Notes: generated by a model not told the origin, from the sequence alone. DNA of 26,053 nucleotides from JAGVPT01 sp963843065 (GCA_963843065.1 CAWJKX010000127.1:1-26053), one strand, 5' to 3'; counted from the first letter of the stretch, positions 8,201 to 17,188 are shown. Translations and numbers: made by a program.

Positions 8201-9220
8201 ATGCAAAAAATAACTTTCGGTATCATCGGCTGCGGCAGAATTGCCCAGCGGCACGCTGAACACATCAGCAAAATGGCGCTGCTGAGCGCGGTCTGCGACA
8301 CAAAACCGGAAAGAGCGAAAGAGCTGGGAGCCAAATATTCATGTACTGATTACAGCCGCATCGATGATTTGCTTTCTGCCGAAAAGAACATTGAGGTTGT
8401 GTCGATTTGCACCCCGAATGCATTTCATGCGGAACATACCATCAAAGCGCTCAACGCCGGTAAGCATGTGTTGTGCGAAAAACCGATGGCCATTACCGTC
8501 AGCGATTGCCGCAGGATGATCGACGCAGCTGAAAAAGCAAAAAAAAATCTTTTTATCGTCAAACAGAATCGCTTTAATCCGCCGATTGTGGAAATGAAGA
8601 AGGCGATCGATCAAGGCAAACTCGGAAAGATTTACAGCGTCCAGTTGAACTGCTTTTGGAACAGAAACGACCGCTATTACGAAGAATCCGATTGGAAGGG
8701 AAAAAAGGCATTGGACGGCGGAACGTTGTATACGCAGTTCAGCCATTTTATCGATTTGCTCTATTGGATGGTCGGTGAGGTCGCGAGCGTTCAGGCAATA
8801 ACGAAGAATTTCGCGCATCCCCGAACCGTGCAGTTCGAGGACACCGGCGTTGTGCTCCTGCGATTTCAGAACGGGGCGATCGGAACAATCAACTATACCG
8901 TCAACAGTTTTAAGAAGAACATGGAAGGCTCTATTACTCTCTTCGGCGAAAAGGGAACAATAAAAGTCGGCGGACAATATTTGAATGTGCTGGAGCACCA
9001 ATCAATCGACGGCTATGAAATAAAAGATGTCCCGCAGTCCGCCCCCGCAAATGAATACGGATTTTACCAGGGCTCGATGTCCAATCATGATAAAGTGTAC
9101 GCGAATGTCATCGACGTCCTCTCGAAAAACGCGCCGATCGCAACCGGCGGATTTGAAGGAATGAAAACCGTTGAGATCATCGAAAAAATCTACACTCAAA
9201 GTGCCCAAAGCAATACGTAA
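8201..9220 (+). CDS. Gfo/Idh/MocA oxidoreductase, WlbA/WbpB-like UDP-N-acetylglucosaminuronate 3-dehydrogenase
   Basis: The 339-residue protein opens with a nucleotide-binding GIIGCGRIAQRHAEH and has the family EKP motif at 93-95 (CEKPMAIT). KQNRFNPPIVEMKKAI and FWNRNDRYYEESDWKGK follow, then GGTLYTQFSHFIDLLYW with the catalytic-type His. These blocks resemble WlbA of Bordetella and WbpB of Pseudomonas, which oxidise C3 of UDP-GlcNAcA using NAD with 2-oxoglutarate recycling. The identification is from motif recall. The start is ATG 8201 (MQKITFGIIG); a TTG at 8195 adds only two residues. It overlaps the following acyltransferase gene by 20 bases, and that gene overlaps an aminotransferase, reproducing the WbpB-D-E order of the diacetamido-uronic acid pathway. 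Confidence 0.87.
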   Translation: MQKITFGIIGCGRIAQRHAEHISKMALLSAVCDTKPERAKELGAKYSCTDYSRIDDLLSAEKNIEVVSICTPNAFHAEHTIKALNAGKHVLCEKPMAITVSDCRRMIDAAEKAKKNLFIVKQNRFNPPIVEMKKAIDQGKLGKIYSVQLNCFWNRNDRYYEESDWKGKKALDGGTLYTQFSHFIDLLYWMVGEVASVQAITKNFAHPRTVQFEDTGVVLLRFQNGAIGTINYTVNSFKKNMEGSITLFGEKGTIKVGGQYLNVLEHQSIDGYEIKDVPQSAPANEYGFYQGSMSNHDKVYANVIDVLSKNAPIATGGFEGMKTVEIIEKIYTQSAQSNT

Positions 9221-9836
9221 AATTGCGAACCACACGATTCATCCGAATGTGGCCATCGGCCGGAATGCCGTGATCGAAGACTTTGTCATCATCGGCGTTC
9301 CCCCCCGCGGCAAAAAATCCGGCGAACTTCCGACACTCATCGGGGACAATGCTGTCATCCGATCTCATACTGTTATCTATGCAGGGAACAGTATTGGGGA
9401 CAACTTCCAAACCGGTCATCATGTCATGGTCCGGGAAGAAAACAAGATCGGTAACAATGTGAGCATCGGAACATCGTCGGTCATCGAACACCATGTGACA
9501 ATTGGCTCGGATGTCCGAATCCACACAAATGCATTCGTCCCGGAGACGTCGATCCTCGAAGACGGATGCTGGCTGGGACCTCATGTCGTTATTACAAATG
9601 CACTCTATCCCCTTTCGCCGAACGTAAAAGAAGAATTGCACGGCGCGATCGTTAAGAAGCGCGCAAAGGTTGGTGCAAATGCGACATTACTCCCCGGCGT
9701 TACGATCGGCGAGAACTCTTTAGTCGGCGCGGGATCAGTCGTAACAAAAGATGTCCCTCCGAACAAAGTGGCCGTCGGGAATCCCGCCAGAATTATCAAT
9801 ACAATATCCAAACTCCCTTACAAGAAAAAAGAATGA
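9201..9836 (+). CDS. Left-handed beta-helix acyltransferase, WbpD/WlbB-like N-acetyltransferase
   Basis: About 211 residues consist mostly of hexapeptide repeats ([LIV]-G-x4): IHPNVAIGRNAVIEDFVIIG, IGDNAVIRSHTVIYAGNSIG, IGNNVSIGTSSVIEHHVTIG and LPGVTIGENSLVGAGSVVT. The C-terminus is VAVGNPARII. These build the trimeric beta-helix of acetyl-CoA-dependent transferases. By position it should acetylate the 3-amino group made by the aminotransferase, giving UDP-GlcNAc(3NAc)A. I chose GTG 9201, 20 bases inside the end of the dehydrogenase gene. TTG 9171 would add 10 residues that are simply dehydrogenase sequence read in another frame. Its stop overlaps the next start in ATGA. Confidence 0.87.
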   Translation: MPKAIRKIANHTIHPNVAIGRNAVIEDFVIIGVPPRGKKSGELPTLIGDNAVIRSHTVIYAGNSIGDNFQTGHHVMVREENKIGNNVSIGTSSVIEHHVTIGSDVRIHTNAFVPETSILEDGCWLGPHVVITNALYPLSPNVKEELHGAIVKKRAKVGANATLLPGVTIGENSLVGAGSVVTKDVPPNKVAVGNPARIINTISKLPYKKKE

Positions 9837-10945
9837 ATATTCCTCTCGTTGATTTGAAGAGCCAGTATCTCTCGATCAAAAACGAAATTGACGGCGCCAT
9901 TCAGACAGTCTTGAACCAGAGTGATTTTATCGGCGGGAGCGCCATCAAAACGTTCGAGCAAGCTTTCGCAGATTTTTCCGGGATGCACCACGTCGTCGGC
10001 GTTGCCAACGGAACGGATGCAATCCAGCTTGCGCTTCGCGCCTGCGGCATTGGACATGGAGATGAAGTGATCACAGCCGTGAATGTTTTTATCGCAACGT
10101 CGGAAGCCATTACGGCGTCCGGGGCAAAAGTAGTCTTTGTCGATAATGACCCTTCGACATATACAATCGATGCGACAAAAATTGAAGACAAAATTACTCC
10201 GAAGACGAAAGCAATAATTCCCATCCATCTCTACGGGCAGCCGGCGGACATGATGGCAATACAGCGGATTGCAAAAAAGCATAACCTGATCATCATTGAA
10301 GATGCAGCGCAGGCTCATGGAGCTTTGTACAACGGAGTAAAAGTAGGCAATTTCGGCAAGGCGACGTGCTTTAGTTTTTACCCTGGCAAGAATCTTGGAG
10401 CGTACGGCGATGCGGGTGCCGTCGCAACGAACGATGAGAAAATCGCTGAACATGTTCGCATGATCGCCAATCACGGCCGGCTCGAAAAGTACGAACACAA
10501 ACTTGAAGGTTACAACAGCAGACTCGACACACTGCAGGCAGCAATACTGAACGTCAAACTTCGCCATCTCGATGAGTGGATCAAGCGGCGGCAATTCCAT
10601 GCTTCGCATTTTGATAAACTACTGCAAGGACACGGCAACATCAAAACTCCGGCGGTGCGAAAAAATTCGACTCACGTTTACCACCTCTACGTTGTCCGCA
10701 TCGATGCGCGAGAGAAAATCCGGAATATCCTGAAAGAAAAGGGTATCGCAACGGGCATCCATTACCCGAAACCTCTGCATTTGCAGCCTGCGTACCGGTA
10801 CTTGAACCATCGTGCCGGAGATTTTCCCGTTGCCGAACGGTATGCATCGCAGCTCCTCAGCATTCCTCTCTATCCTGAACTTACCGACGCCCAGGTGGAA
10901 TATATTTCCGGGGCACTGATTGATGCATGCAAGAGCAACTCATGA
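9833..10945 (+). CDS. DegT/DnrJ/EryC1/StrS PLP-dependent sugar aminotransferase, paralog 1
   Basis: The 370-residue protein starts IPLVDLKSQYLSIKNEID and shows the family blocks ANGTDAIQLALRACGI, IPIHLYGQPADM and EDAAQAHGALYNG. The PLP-lysine segment CFSFYPGKNLGAYGDAGA has Lys at about 186. NSRLDTLQAAILNVKL and GIHYPKPLHLQPAY complete the fold. Such enzymes move an amino group from glutamate to a keto sugar nucleotide. Overlap (ATGA at 9833) with the acetyltransferase makes it the likely 3-aminotransferase (WbpE/WlbC role). However, the paralog at 12488 looks more WbpE-like by sequence, so this one may act on another keto sugar. No frameshift is seen. Confidence 0.88.
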   Translation: MNIPLVDLKSQYLSIKNEIDGAIQTVLNQSDFIGGSAIKTFEQAFADFSGMHHVVGVANGTDAIQLALRACGIGHGDEVITAVNVFIATSEAITASGAKVVFVDNDPSTYTIDATKIEDKITPKTKAIIPIHLYGQPADMMAIQRIAKKHNLIIIEDAAQAHGALYNGVKVGNFGKATCFSFYPGKNLGAYGDAGAVATNDEKIAEHVRMIANHGRLEKYEHKLEGYNSRLDTLQAAILNVKLRHLDEWIKRRQFHASHFDKLLQGHGNIKTPAVRKNSTHVYHLYVVRIDAREKIRNILKEKGIATGIHYPKPLHLQPAYRYLNHRAGDFPVAERYASQLLSIPLYPELTDAQVEYISGALIDACKSNS

Positions 10946-10961
10946 TTTATGAGCGCCTCGT

Positions 10962-12153
10962 ATGAAGAGCGGGCCACAAAACTTCCTCAATGATAGGGAC
11001 GTCGTCATCGGTCACGCTTTCGGAATGGGACGGGCCCCGCCGCATCCGCCATCACCTTGCCGTTGAATTAGCAAAACAGGGAAGCCGCGTCCTTTTTATA
11101 GAGGGGTTTTATACCATTTCGAAGTTCGTCAGGAAGCCCGATTTCTCAAAATTCTTCCGATTCTTGCGCAGCCCGAGAGAAGTAGCGAAAAATCTCTTTC
11201 TTCTCTCAGTTGTCCCTTTTCTGCCGTTCGGAGAGTTCAGTTCATTTTTGAGCCGGATAAACTGGGGCCTCGCGCGAGTTTTCATGAAGCGTGGAATGAA
11301 AAAGCTCGGTTTCCAGAACAGCGTGCTCATCATCTTCGCCTACAATGCAGACTCGATCGTCGGGCACATGGATGAGCAGATTTCAGTCTATTTCTGCAAC
11401 GACGCGTTTGATAAATTATACACACAGGAAGCGCTTCGCAGGAGAATAGCAGCATTGGAACAGAGGCTGTTGAAAAAAGTGGATGCCGTTATCACTGTCT
11501 CTGAAAAATTGACGGAAGAAAAATCTCCTTTTGCAAAAAGGATAACGACAATTCACCACGGCGTCGACTACCAGTTGTTCGAGAATGTCCTCCTCTCCGG
11601 ACCGATTCCTGAAGAACTGAAAAAAATACCGCGACCGATCATCGGCTACTCCGGAGTCGTCCGCCATATCATCGACCTTGACCTGCTTGACTATGTTGCA
11701 GAACAGCGCCCCGATTGGTCGATCGTCATCGTCGGTCCCGTAACAGAAAGCGACAAGCGGTATTATGATAAAGTCGAAGTGCTTAAGAAAAAGACTAACG
11801 TGTACTTCCTCGGTGCAAAACCGTCCGATGAGGTGCCGCGATACATCAACCAATTCGATGTTTGCGTATTACCCTATACCCTTGAAGAAGTTTCAACATA
11901 TTATGCCGCTCCTTTAAAGTTTTATGAGTATTTGGCGGCAGGCAAGCCGGTTGTTTCGACCGTCGGGCCGAAAGGGCTGGATGATGTCATTGTTATCAAT
12001 GTCACAATGAAAGAAACGTTCCTGAGCGGAGTTGAGAAAGCTCTTACAATGACATCGGCGGAGATGATAAAAAAGAGAAAGGAAATGGCGAGACTCAATA
12101 GCTGGAGCGAACGGGTGAATTCGATTGCGGTTTTCCTTTCCGGATTGAACTAG
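10962..12153 (+). CDS. GT4-type (family 1) glycosyltransferase, with a one-base frameshift near the N-terminus
   Basis: The main frame encodes a GT-B glycosyltransferase. The N-terminal domain has EWDGPRRIRHHLAVELAKQG and a hinge at VITVSEKLTEEK. The C-terminal Glycos_transf_1 domain has IIGYSGVV, WSIVIVGPVTE, NVYFLGAKPSDEVPRYI and FYEYLAAGKPVVST. It would transfer a sugar from a nucleotide donor at the inner membrane face. From ATG 10962 another frame reads MKSGPQNFLNDRDVVI, and dropping one G of GG at 11010-11011 joins it as VVIVTLSEWDGP. This restores the usual first strand and gives about 396 residues. A start at ATG 10990 in the main frame loses that strand. It lies 16 bases after the aminotransferase stop and is probably in the same operon. 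Confidence 0.85.
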
Positions 12154-12177
12154 ATGCTGTTTCAAAAACTCTAAGGA

Positions 12178-12302
12178 ATGTCATTCTGAATGGAGCGAAG
12201 CGGAGTGAAGAATCCATGACAATCAGTGTACCATGGATCTACGAAGCTTCAGTGTCGTGGATGCTTCTCCCGCCAAAATGCGGCGGGATCAGCATGACAT
12301 TT
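12178..12302 (+). repeat. Dispersed intergenic hairpin repeat, copy C
   Basis: It begins TGTCATTCTGAATGGAGCG, contains GAGTGAAGAATC, then GAAGCTTCAGTGTCGTGGA. It ends in a hairpin at 12269-12287 (CCCGCC, loop AAAATGC, GGCGGG) followed by ATCAGCATGACA. It can be aligned with copy A (3866-4003) over nearly its whole length, including the AAGCTTC block and the CTTCTCCCGCC start of the hairpin. It lies in the 334-base gap between the glycosyltransferase and aminotransferase genes. Confidence 0.75.
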
Positions 12303-12380
12303 ACAAATGCATTCTACATTGAAACCATTTTGAGATAGGTTTAAGAGATTTTTCAAAAAGGGGCAGCGACTCCGCCCCGG

Positions 12381-12434
12381 CCCTCCCCTGTTCCCGCAAA
12401 GAGCGCAAGGACGCAAAAAACGCCCAGGGGAGGG
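12381..12434 (+). repeat. Long-stem inverted repeat in the leader of the second aminotransferase gene
   Basis: CCCTCCCCTG at 12381-12390 is the perfect reverse complement of CAGGGGAGGG at 12425-12434. The 34-base loop contains GCAAAGAGCGCAAGGACGC. The right arm ends 53 bases before ATG 12488. It could be a leader structure or another dispersed repeat type. No T-run follows, so it is not a classical terminator. Confidence 0.5.
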
Positions 12435-12487
12435 AATTTGAGAGGGAGTGAGCGGCAAAGAAAAAATATTTTGAAGGAAAACATTTT

Positions 12488-13622
12488 ATGGCAGTTACGG
12501 AATTTAAGAAAATAGATTTCATCGACCTGAAAGCGCAGCAGCGTGCGCATCCGCGCTTCGCTTGAGCAGCGAATCAAAAAAGTGATGGACCACGGTGCGT
12601 ACATCATGGGACCGGAAATCGCAGAACTCGAAGATCGATTGGCGAAGTATGTCGGCGTAAAGCACTGCGTTGTCTGCGGAAGCGGAACCGATGCGCTCCT
12701 CATGCCCCTCATGGCATACGGTATCAAGCCGGGCGATGTGGTTTTTACCTCGCCATTCACGTTCATTGCGACTGCTGAAGTTGTCGCCCTGCTTGGCGCT
12801 TCAACCGTCTTTGTCGACATCGACCCGCGCACGTACAACATCGATCCAAATAAGCTGGAAGAAGAAATTCAGAAATTTCTGAAAACCAATTCGGGAAGAA
12901 AAGCAAAAGGGATCATCCCGGTCGATCTCTTCGGCCAAACGGCAGATTACGATCCGATTGAAGCAGTGGCAAAAAAATACGGCCTCTTTGTCCTTCAGGA
13001 TGCTGCGCAATCGTTCGGCGCGACGTACAAAGGAAGAAAGGCCGGCAGCATGGGTAATGTTGCCGCCACGTCGTTCTTCCCGGCCAAACCGCTCGGCTGC
13101 TACGGAGACGGCGGTGCGGTCTTCTGCAATGACGATGAGATGCTGCAAAAGCTCCGTTCGATCAGGGTGCACGGACAAGGAAGCGACAAATACAACAACG
13201 TTCGCATCGGCATCAACGGGCGGCTGGACACGATGCAGGCGGCAGTGCTTCTCGCCAAGATGGAGATCTTTGATGAAGAAATACGATTACGCAGCACCGT
13301 AGCCGCCCGGTACTCAGAAAAACTCAAAAATAAAGTCACCACTCCTTACGTGCCGAAGGAGCTCTTGAGCGTCTGGGCGCAATATTCGCTCCTCACCGAC
13401 CATCGCGACGCCATGCTTGAAAAATTAAAATCCCGCGGAGTGCCAACGGCGGTCTATTATCCGAAACCGCTTCACCTGCAGGAGGCGTTCCGCAATCTCG
13501 GATACAAGCGCGGCGATTTTCCGGTGAGCGAACGGATCGCGGATTCCATTTTCAGCGTGCCGATGCATCCATATTTGAAAGAGGATGTCCAGGACTACAT
13601 CATACAATCAATCGTCGAATAA
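12488..13622 (+). CDS. DegT-family aminotransferase, WbpE-like, with a one-base frameshift near the N-terminus
   Basis: From ATG 12488 (AAGGA ribosome site about 10 bases upstream) the protein reads KKIDFIDLKAQQR. One surplus base near 12545 then breaks the frame. Removing it joins RIRASLEQRIKKVMDHGAYI, giving about 377 residues. Family blocks are CGSGTDALLMPLMAYGI, IIPVDLFGQTADY and LQDAAQSFGATYKGRKAG. The PLP-lysine segment SFFPAKPLGCYGDGGAVF has Lys at about 200 and is followed by RLDTMQAAVL. The IDLKAQQ start and SFFPxKPLGCYGDGGA block recall WbpE, the UDP-3-keto-GlcNAcA 3-aminotransferase. The alternative start GTG 12543 cuts off the conserved DLKAQQ strand. Its stop is 27 bases before the phosphatase gene. 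Confidence 0.86.
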
Positions 13623-13649
13623 CGGGAATCAAACAATTTTGAGCTCGCT

Positions 13650-14147
13650 ATGAAAAAATCGCTTCTCCCACGCCTTAAGAAAATTAAAATGCTCGCTACC
13701 GATGTCGACGGAGTGCTCACCGACTCGGGAATGTACTATTCAGAACTCGGGGATGAGTTGAAAAAATTCAGTACACGGGATGGCATGGGCTTGGTACTCC
13801 TCCGAAACGCGGGGTACAAACTTGCGATCGTTACGAGCGAAGATACAAAGATTGTGGAACGGCGTGCCGCGAAGCTGAAGATCACAGACCTTGTTCAAGG
13901 TGCGCGCGATAAGGTGAGTTCAATGGAAAGGTTGATGAAACGCCATTCGCTGACATGGGAAGAAGTCGCGTTTATCGGCGACGACGTCAACGACCTTGAA
14001 GTAATGAAGCGCGTCGGCTTTGCCGCGGCTCCGGCGGATGCAACCGACCAGAACAAAAAAATCGCTCATTACGTCGCAAAGAAAAAAGGGGGCGGGGGGT
14101 GCGTACGGGAAATTTGCGATATGCTGCTGTCAGCAGGAAAAATTTGA
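13650..14147 (+). CDS. HAD-IIIA phosphatase, KdsC-like (3-deoxy-manno-octulosonate-8-phosphate phosphatase type)
   Basis: The 165-residue protein has the HAD motif I DVDGVLTDSG, with nucleophile Asp and acid Asp at about 18 and 20. Motif II is IVTSED, Lys occurs in GARDKVSSME, and motif IV is FIGDDVNDLEVM. The KKKGGGGCVREICDMLL tail is the KdsC-type C-terminal loop that reaches the neighbouring active site in the tetramer. KdsC removes phosphate from Kdo-8-P for the LPS core. Related proteins act in nonulosonic acid pathways, and nothing here separates the two uses. It follows the WbpE-like gene by 27 bases and precedes a repeat cluster. Confidence 0.9.
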   Translation: MKKSLLPRLKKIKMLATDVDGVLTDSGMYYSELGDELKKFSTRDGMGLVLLRNAGYKLAIVTSEDTKIVERRAAKLKITDLVQGARDKVSSMERLMKRHSLTWEEVAFIGDDVNDLEVMKRVGFAAAPADATDQNKKIAHYVAKKKGGGGCVREICDMLLSAGKI

Positions 14148-14180
14148 CAAGATGCTATCTCAAAATTGTTGGACTTCTTT

Positions 14181-14364
14181 CCCTTCGACGCTCCCGTTCC
14201 GCTTCAGCGGAACGGGATTGCTCAGGGTGTCCTTCGACTCGTCCCGATAAAAAACCTCGGGACTCGCTCAGGATGAACCGACTTTATTAAGCTTACAAAA
14301 TAGCACGTTCATCCTGAGTAAGCGATCCCGCTTGAAGAGCGGGAGAGCGCATCGAAGGATGAAG
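14181..14364 (+). repeat. Cluster of three hairpin repeats, the outer ones in opposite orientation
   Basis: The gap between the phosphatase gene and the converging SpoIIE-phosphatase gene holds three hairpins. One is at 14193-14216 (CCCGTTCCGC, loop TTCA, GCGGAACGGG). One is at 14241-14263 (GTCCCGA, 9-base loop, TCGGGAC), followed by CTCAGGATGAACC. The third is at 14326-14344 (TCCCGCT, loop TGAAG, AGCGGGA), preceded by GTTCATCCTGAG, the reverse complement of the earlier flank. They belong to the same style as the repeats at 3866, 6199 and 12178. Their strong stems between converging genes could stop transcription both ways, but T-runs are weak. Confidence 0.65.
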
Positions 14365-14392
14365 TGCACTCTATTTTTGAACTGGCGCTCGT

Positions 14393-17188
14393 TCAGGCGG
14401 AGGCTTTCACGACCACCAGCGTCAGGTCATCATTCGGTTCGGCGCCCGCGCGAAACTTCTGAACGGACGAGAGAATAGAGTGTTGCAAATTCGCCGCGCT
14501 CAGGTTCCGGCCCGATTGCACGACCTTGTAGACGGTTTCCTCGCCGAACTGGTTCCTCCCCTCATCCATCGCTTCGGTCAACCCGTCGGTATAGAAAATA
14601 AAGATTCCGTCTTTCGATAGCGGTTTGCGGATTTCCTGAAGTTCTTCCTCGAAGATTTTTCCCCGTTCCAGGCCCAGTCCGATTCCGTGTGCTTCGAGAA
14701 ACTGCAGCTTGCTGTTGACGCCGATGAGCGCCTTGTTATGTCCGGCGCGGCAAATGCGGACTTCCTTTTTCTGCAGGTCGAACACTGCGAGAATCATCGT
14801 GATGAACGCTTTCCGTTCCATCCCTTCAAAAATGCGGCGGTTGATGTGGGTGAGCATTTCTTTCGGCGTTTTGTACATGTGGGCCGCAAGCTGCACCATT
14901 CCCTGGATCTTCGACATATACAGCGCCGCCGACATCCCTTTGCCGGAGACATCGGCCACAACAATGAGAATTTTTTTCGGTCCGAGCTGGATGTAATCAA
15001 AATAATCTCCCCCGACCGACATCGCGGGAATCGATACTCCGGCAATGTCCAGCCCTTTCATAGCGGGTGTTTTCTTCGGCAGCAGGCCTTCCTGAATGCG
15101 GCGGGCGATGTCAAGTTCGTGCCTGATCCTTTCCTGTTCGGCAAGCTCTTCATACAGAAATGCGTTCTCGATGGCGACCGACGCCTGCTTGCCGGTCGAA
15201 GAGAGAAGCTGCAAATCTTCCTGCCGAAATGTCGATTCCGATAATTTCTCGCCGACAAAGAGCGCGCCGATCAGTTTCTCTTTCGAGCGGATGGGAATAA
15301 CGTATTGAAATTCATGCTGGCGAAAATTTTCTTTGATGTCAGCCGGGAGATAATCGACGCTGAATTCCCCCTTGAACTTCTGGATCGCTTCGACGAGCCG
15401 TTTGTCCGAGAGGAGGCAAAACTTTTTCCATGCGCTTCCGTCAAACCCTTCCGTTTCCGTGCAGCAGCAAGTGCGTTCATCCCTGAAAAAAATAATGCCG
15501 GCACGTTTCAATTTCATCAGCTCGCTCAGCTTCTCCACAATTCCGCGGGCAAGTTCAACCATGCTGAGTTTTGTCCCCATCACTTCCGCCAGATCATTTG
15601 CCGCACGCCGGTAATCGTACCGTGCCCTGTCGTACAACGTATCGATGAACTCCTGCCCTTTTCTTCCGACAAACCCTATACACAGCGTCAACACACCGGC
15701 AATCGCCATGAGCACCGCTTTCTCAAAGGGCTCCTGTTGCCCGGGAATGATCGGCGTGCTGAGAATTTCAATAGAAGTGCCGGTGATCCGGACGTTGGGC
15801 AAATTCATTTTTGTTTGAGGAAGCGTGAGAAGGATTTCGAGCGCGGCAGCTGCCAGCAGAAATATCCATACCCATGAGATGATCGAGTATTGAATATTCC
15901 GCCGCATACGCAGGTCAAGGTCGAGCAATCGGTACCGTCCTATAGAATAGAGATACGACAGCGGAATAGCCGCCAGTCCTGCCCCCATGTAACCGAAATA
16001 TGTCTGATTGTTTGTCGCGTTGACGAGATATCCAAACCCAACGACGATGACAAGCGAAATGATTGACGCCCAATTTATGATCCGGGAAAGCTTTTTGTAC
16101 TCATGACCGCATTGCTTCCAGAAAAAGATTGACACACCAGCCATAGCAAGGAACATCACCCCGATACAGAAGAGTCCCGAAATCGATTTTAGGGTGTACA
16201 CAATAATAATGCTGAGTACGGCAAGCGCATAGATACTTATTCGTATCCAGGGACGCGTCAACAATTCCGGCCTCTCTACAGGAAAATAATGTCTGCTGTG
16301 ATAGGTCGCTGCTATGCCCAGAAAGAGTGCGCAGGTCATTGTGAAAACCCGTACTCGGGCAAACATGTCGACAGACGTGTCCCGCTGGAGCAGCGTTACA
16401 ACCAGAAAGAAGCCTAGAGCAAGAAATGAAAGTCCGGTGAGTCTTGCTGCTTTCAATCCCGGACGCTTGAGCGACAGAAATGTACCGGTCGCCATAAACA
16501 ACATTCCCGACAGAAATACGATAAGCAGTGAAATCGGGAACCCGAACGATGCCAATGTTACGTTAAGATGGAGAGTTTGATTAGCGCGGAGAATTTCATA
16601 AACGATAGATTTGCCGATTTGTCCCTGCCGCATAATTGAGTCCGCTTCGAGGACATTCTTGAAGCCTTTCCCGTTGATCTGTAAAATCAGATCGCCAACC
16701 TTCATCCCTGCCCGGTCGGATGCGCCCCCTTCGATCACGTCGAAGACGTATGCCGTTGGAGGAATAACGCGGATCGTTCCGGAAGAAAAATCGATCTTCC
16801 TCACTTTGAAGCTGACGAGGGCATTCTCCGTCGATCGGTCGACTGTGATGACGAGCGAATCGCCCGCATTTTTCTTCACAACGGCGTCCACTTCTGAAGG
16901 ATTCGCCGGGACCAGATCGTTCACGGAGACAAGAAGGTCTCCGACACAGATCGAATCGGGGCCGTACGACGCATACGTTTCGAACGGTTTGTATGATGAT
17001 TTTTTGATCACGGTCCCGGAGAGATTTTTTACAAAATAGAGCGTCGATGAAGAATTTCTGAACCAGTTTTCGTCGGTGGGCGTACTGGCGTAGCGATAGA
17101 ACGTCATCGCAGCAAGCGAAAACAAGCAGATCGCCAAAATACCGATAAGCGCTTGTACAACCTTAAGGTGTTCGTCGAAGTATTTCAT
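14393..17188 (-). CDS. Membrane PDZ/GAF/SpoIIE (PP2C-type) serine phosphatase
   Basis: The 931-residue protein begins with a membrane helix (VVQALIGILAICLFSLAAM, about 10-30). A PDZ-like region follows (GDLLVSVNDLVPANPSEVD), then a clear PDZ (VIEGGASDRAGMKVGDLILQ, about 155-235). About eight hydrophobic helices come next (about 245-515), followed by a GAF domain (about 535-690, LKRAGIIFFRDE). The C-terminal SpoIIE phosphatase (about 695-931) has ARRIQEGLLP, SVGGDYFDYI, VADVSGKGMSAALYM, CRAGHN, YTDGLTEAMDE and NDDLTLVVVK, so the metal-binding Asp residues are present. It probably dephosphorylates an anti-sigma-antagonist-type partner in response to an envelope signal. No partner gene is adjacent. 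I chose ATG 17188. In-frame codons upstream to 17413 overlap the divergent flippase start and look non-coding. Confidence 0.88.
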   Translation of the reverse strand: MKYFDEHLKVVQALIGILAICLFSLAAMTFYRYASTPTDENWFRNSSSTLYFVKNLSGTVIKKSSYKPFETYASYGPDSICVGDLLVSVNDLVPANPSEVDAVVKKNAGDSLVITVDRSTENALVSFKVRKIDFSSGTIRVIPPTAYVFDVIEGGASDRAGMKVGDLILQINGKGFKNVLEADSIMRQGQIGKSIVYEILRANQTLHLNVTLASFGFPISLLIVFLSGMLFMATGTFLSLKRPGLKAARLTGLSFLALGFFLVVTLLQRDTSVDMFARVRVFTMTCALFLGIAATYHSRHYFPVERPELLTRPWIRISIYALAVLSIIIVYTLKSISGLFCIGVMFLAMAGVSIFFWKQCGHEYKKLSRIINWASIISLVIVVGFGYLVNATNNQTYFGYMGAGLAAIPLSYLYSIGRYRLLDLDLRMRRNIQYSIISWVWIFLLAAAALEILLTLPQTKMNLPNVRITGTSIEILSTPIIPGQQEPFEKAVLMAIAGVLTLCIGFVGRKGQEFIDTLYDRARYDYRRAANDLAEVMGTKLSMVELARGIVEKLSELMKLKRAGIIFFRDERTCCCTETEGFDGSAWKKFCLLSDKRLVEAIQKFKGEFSVDYLPADIKENFRQHEFQYVIPIRSKEKLIGALFVGEKLSESTFRQEDLQLLSSTGKQASVAIENAFLYEELAEQERIRHELDIARRIQEGLLPKKTPAMKGLDIAGVSIPAMSVGGDYFDYIQLGPKKILIVVADVSGKGMSAALYMSKIQGMVQLAAHMYKTPKEMLTHINRRIFEGMERKAFITMILAVFDLQKKEVRICRAGHNKALIGVNSKLQFLEAHGIGLGLERGKIFEEELQEIRKPLSKDGIFIFYTDGLTEAMDEGRNQFGEETVYKVVQSGRNLSAANLQHSILSSVQKFRAGAEPNDDLTLVVVKASA

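Noticed and set aside
8069..8263. Small minus-strand open frame overlapping the dehydrogenase start
   Set aside because: Not a stand-alone gene: its lower end shares a frame with the decayed T9SS gene, and its upper half is antisense to the dehydrogenase start.
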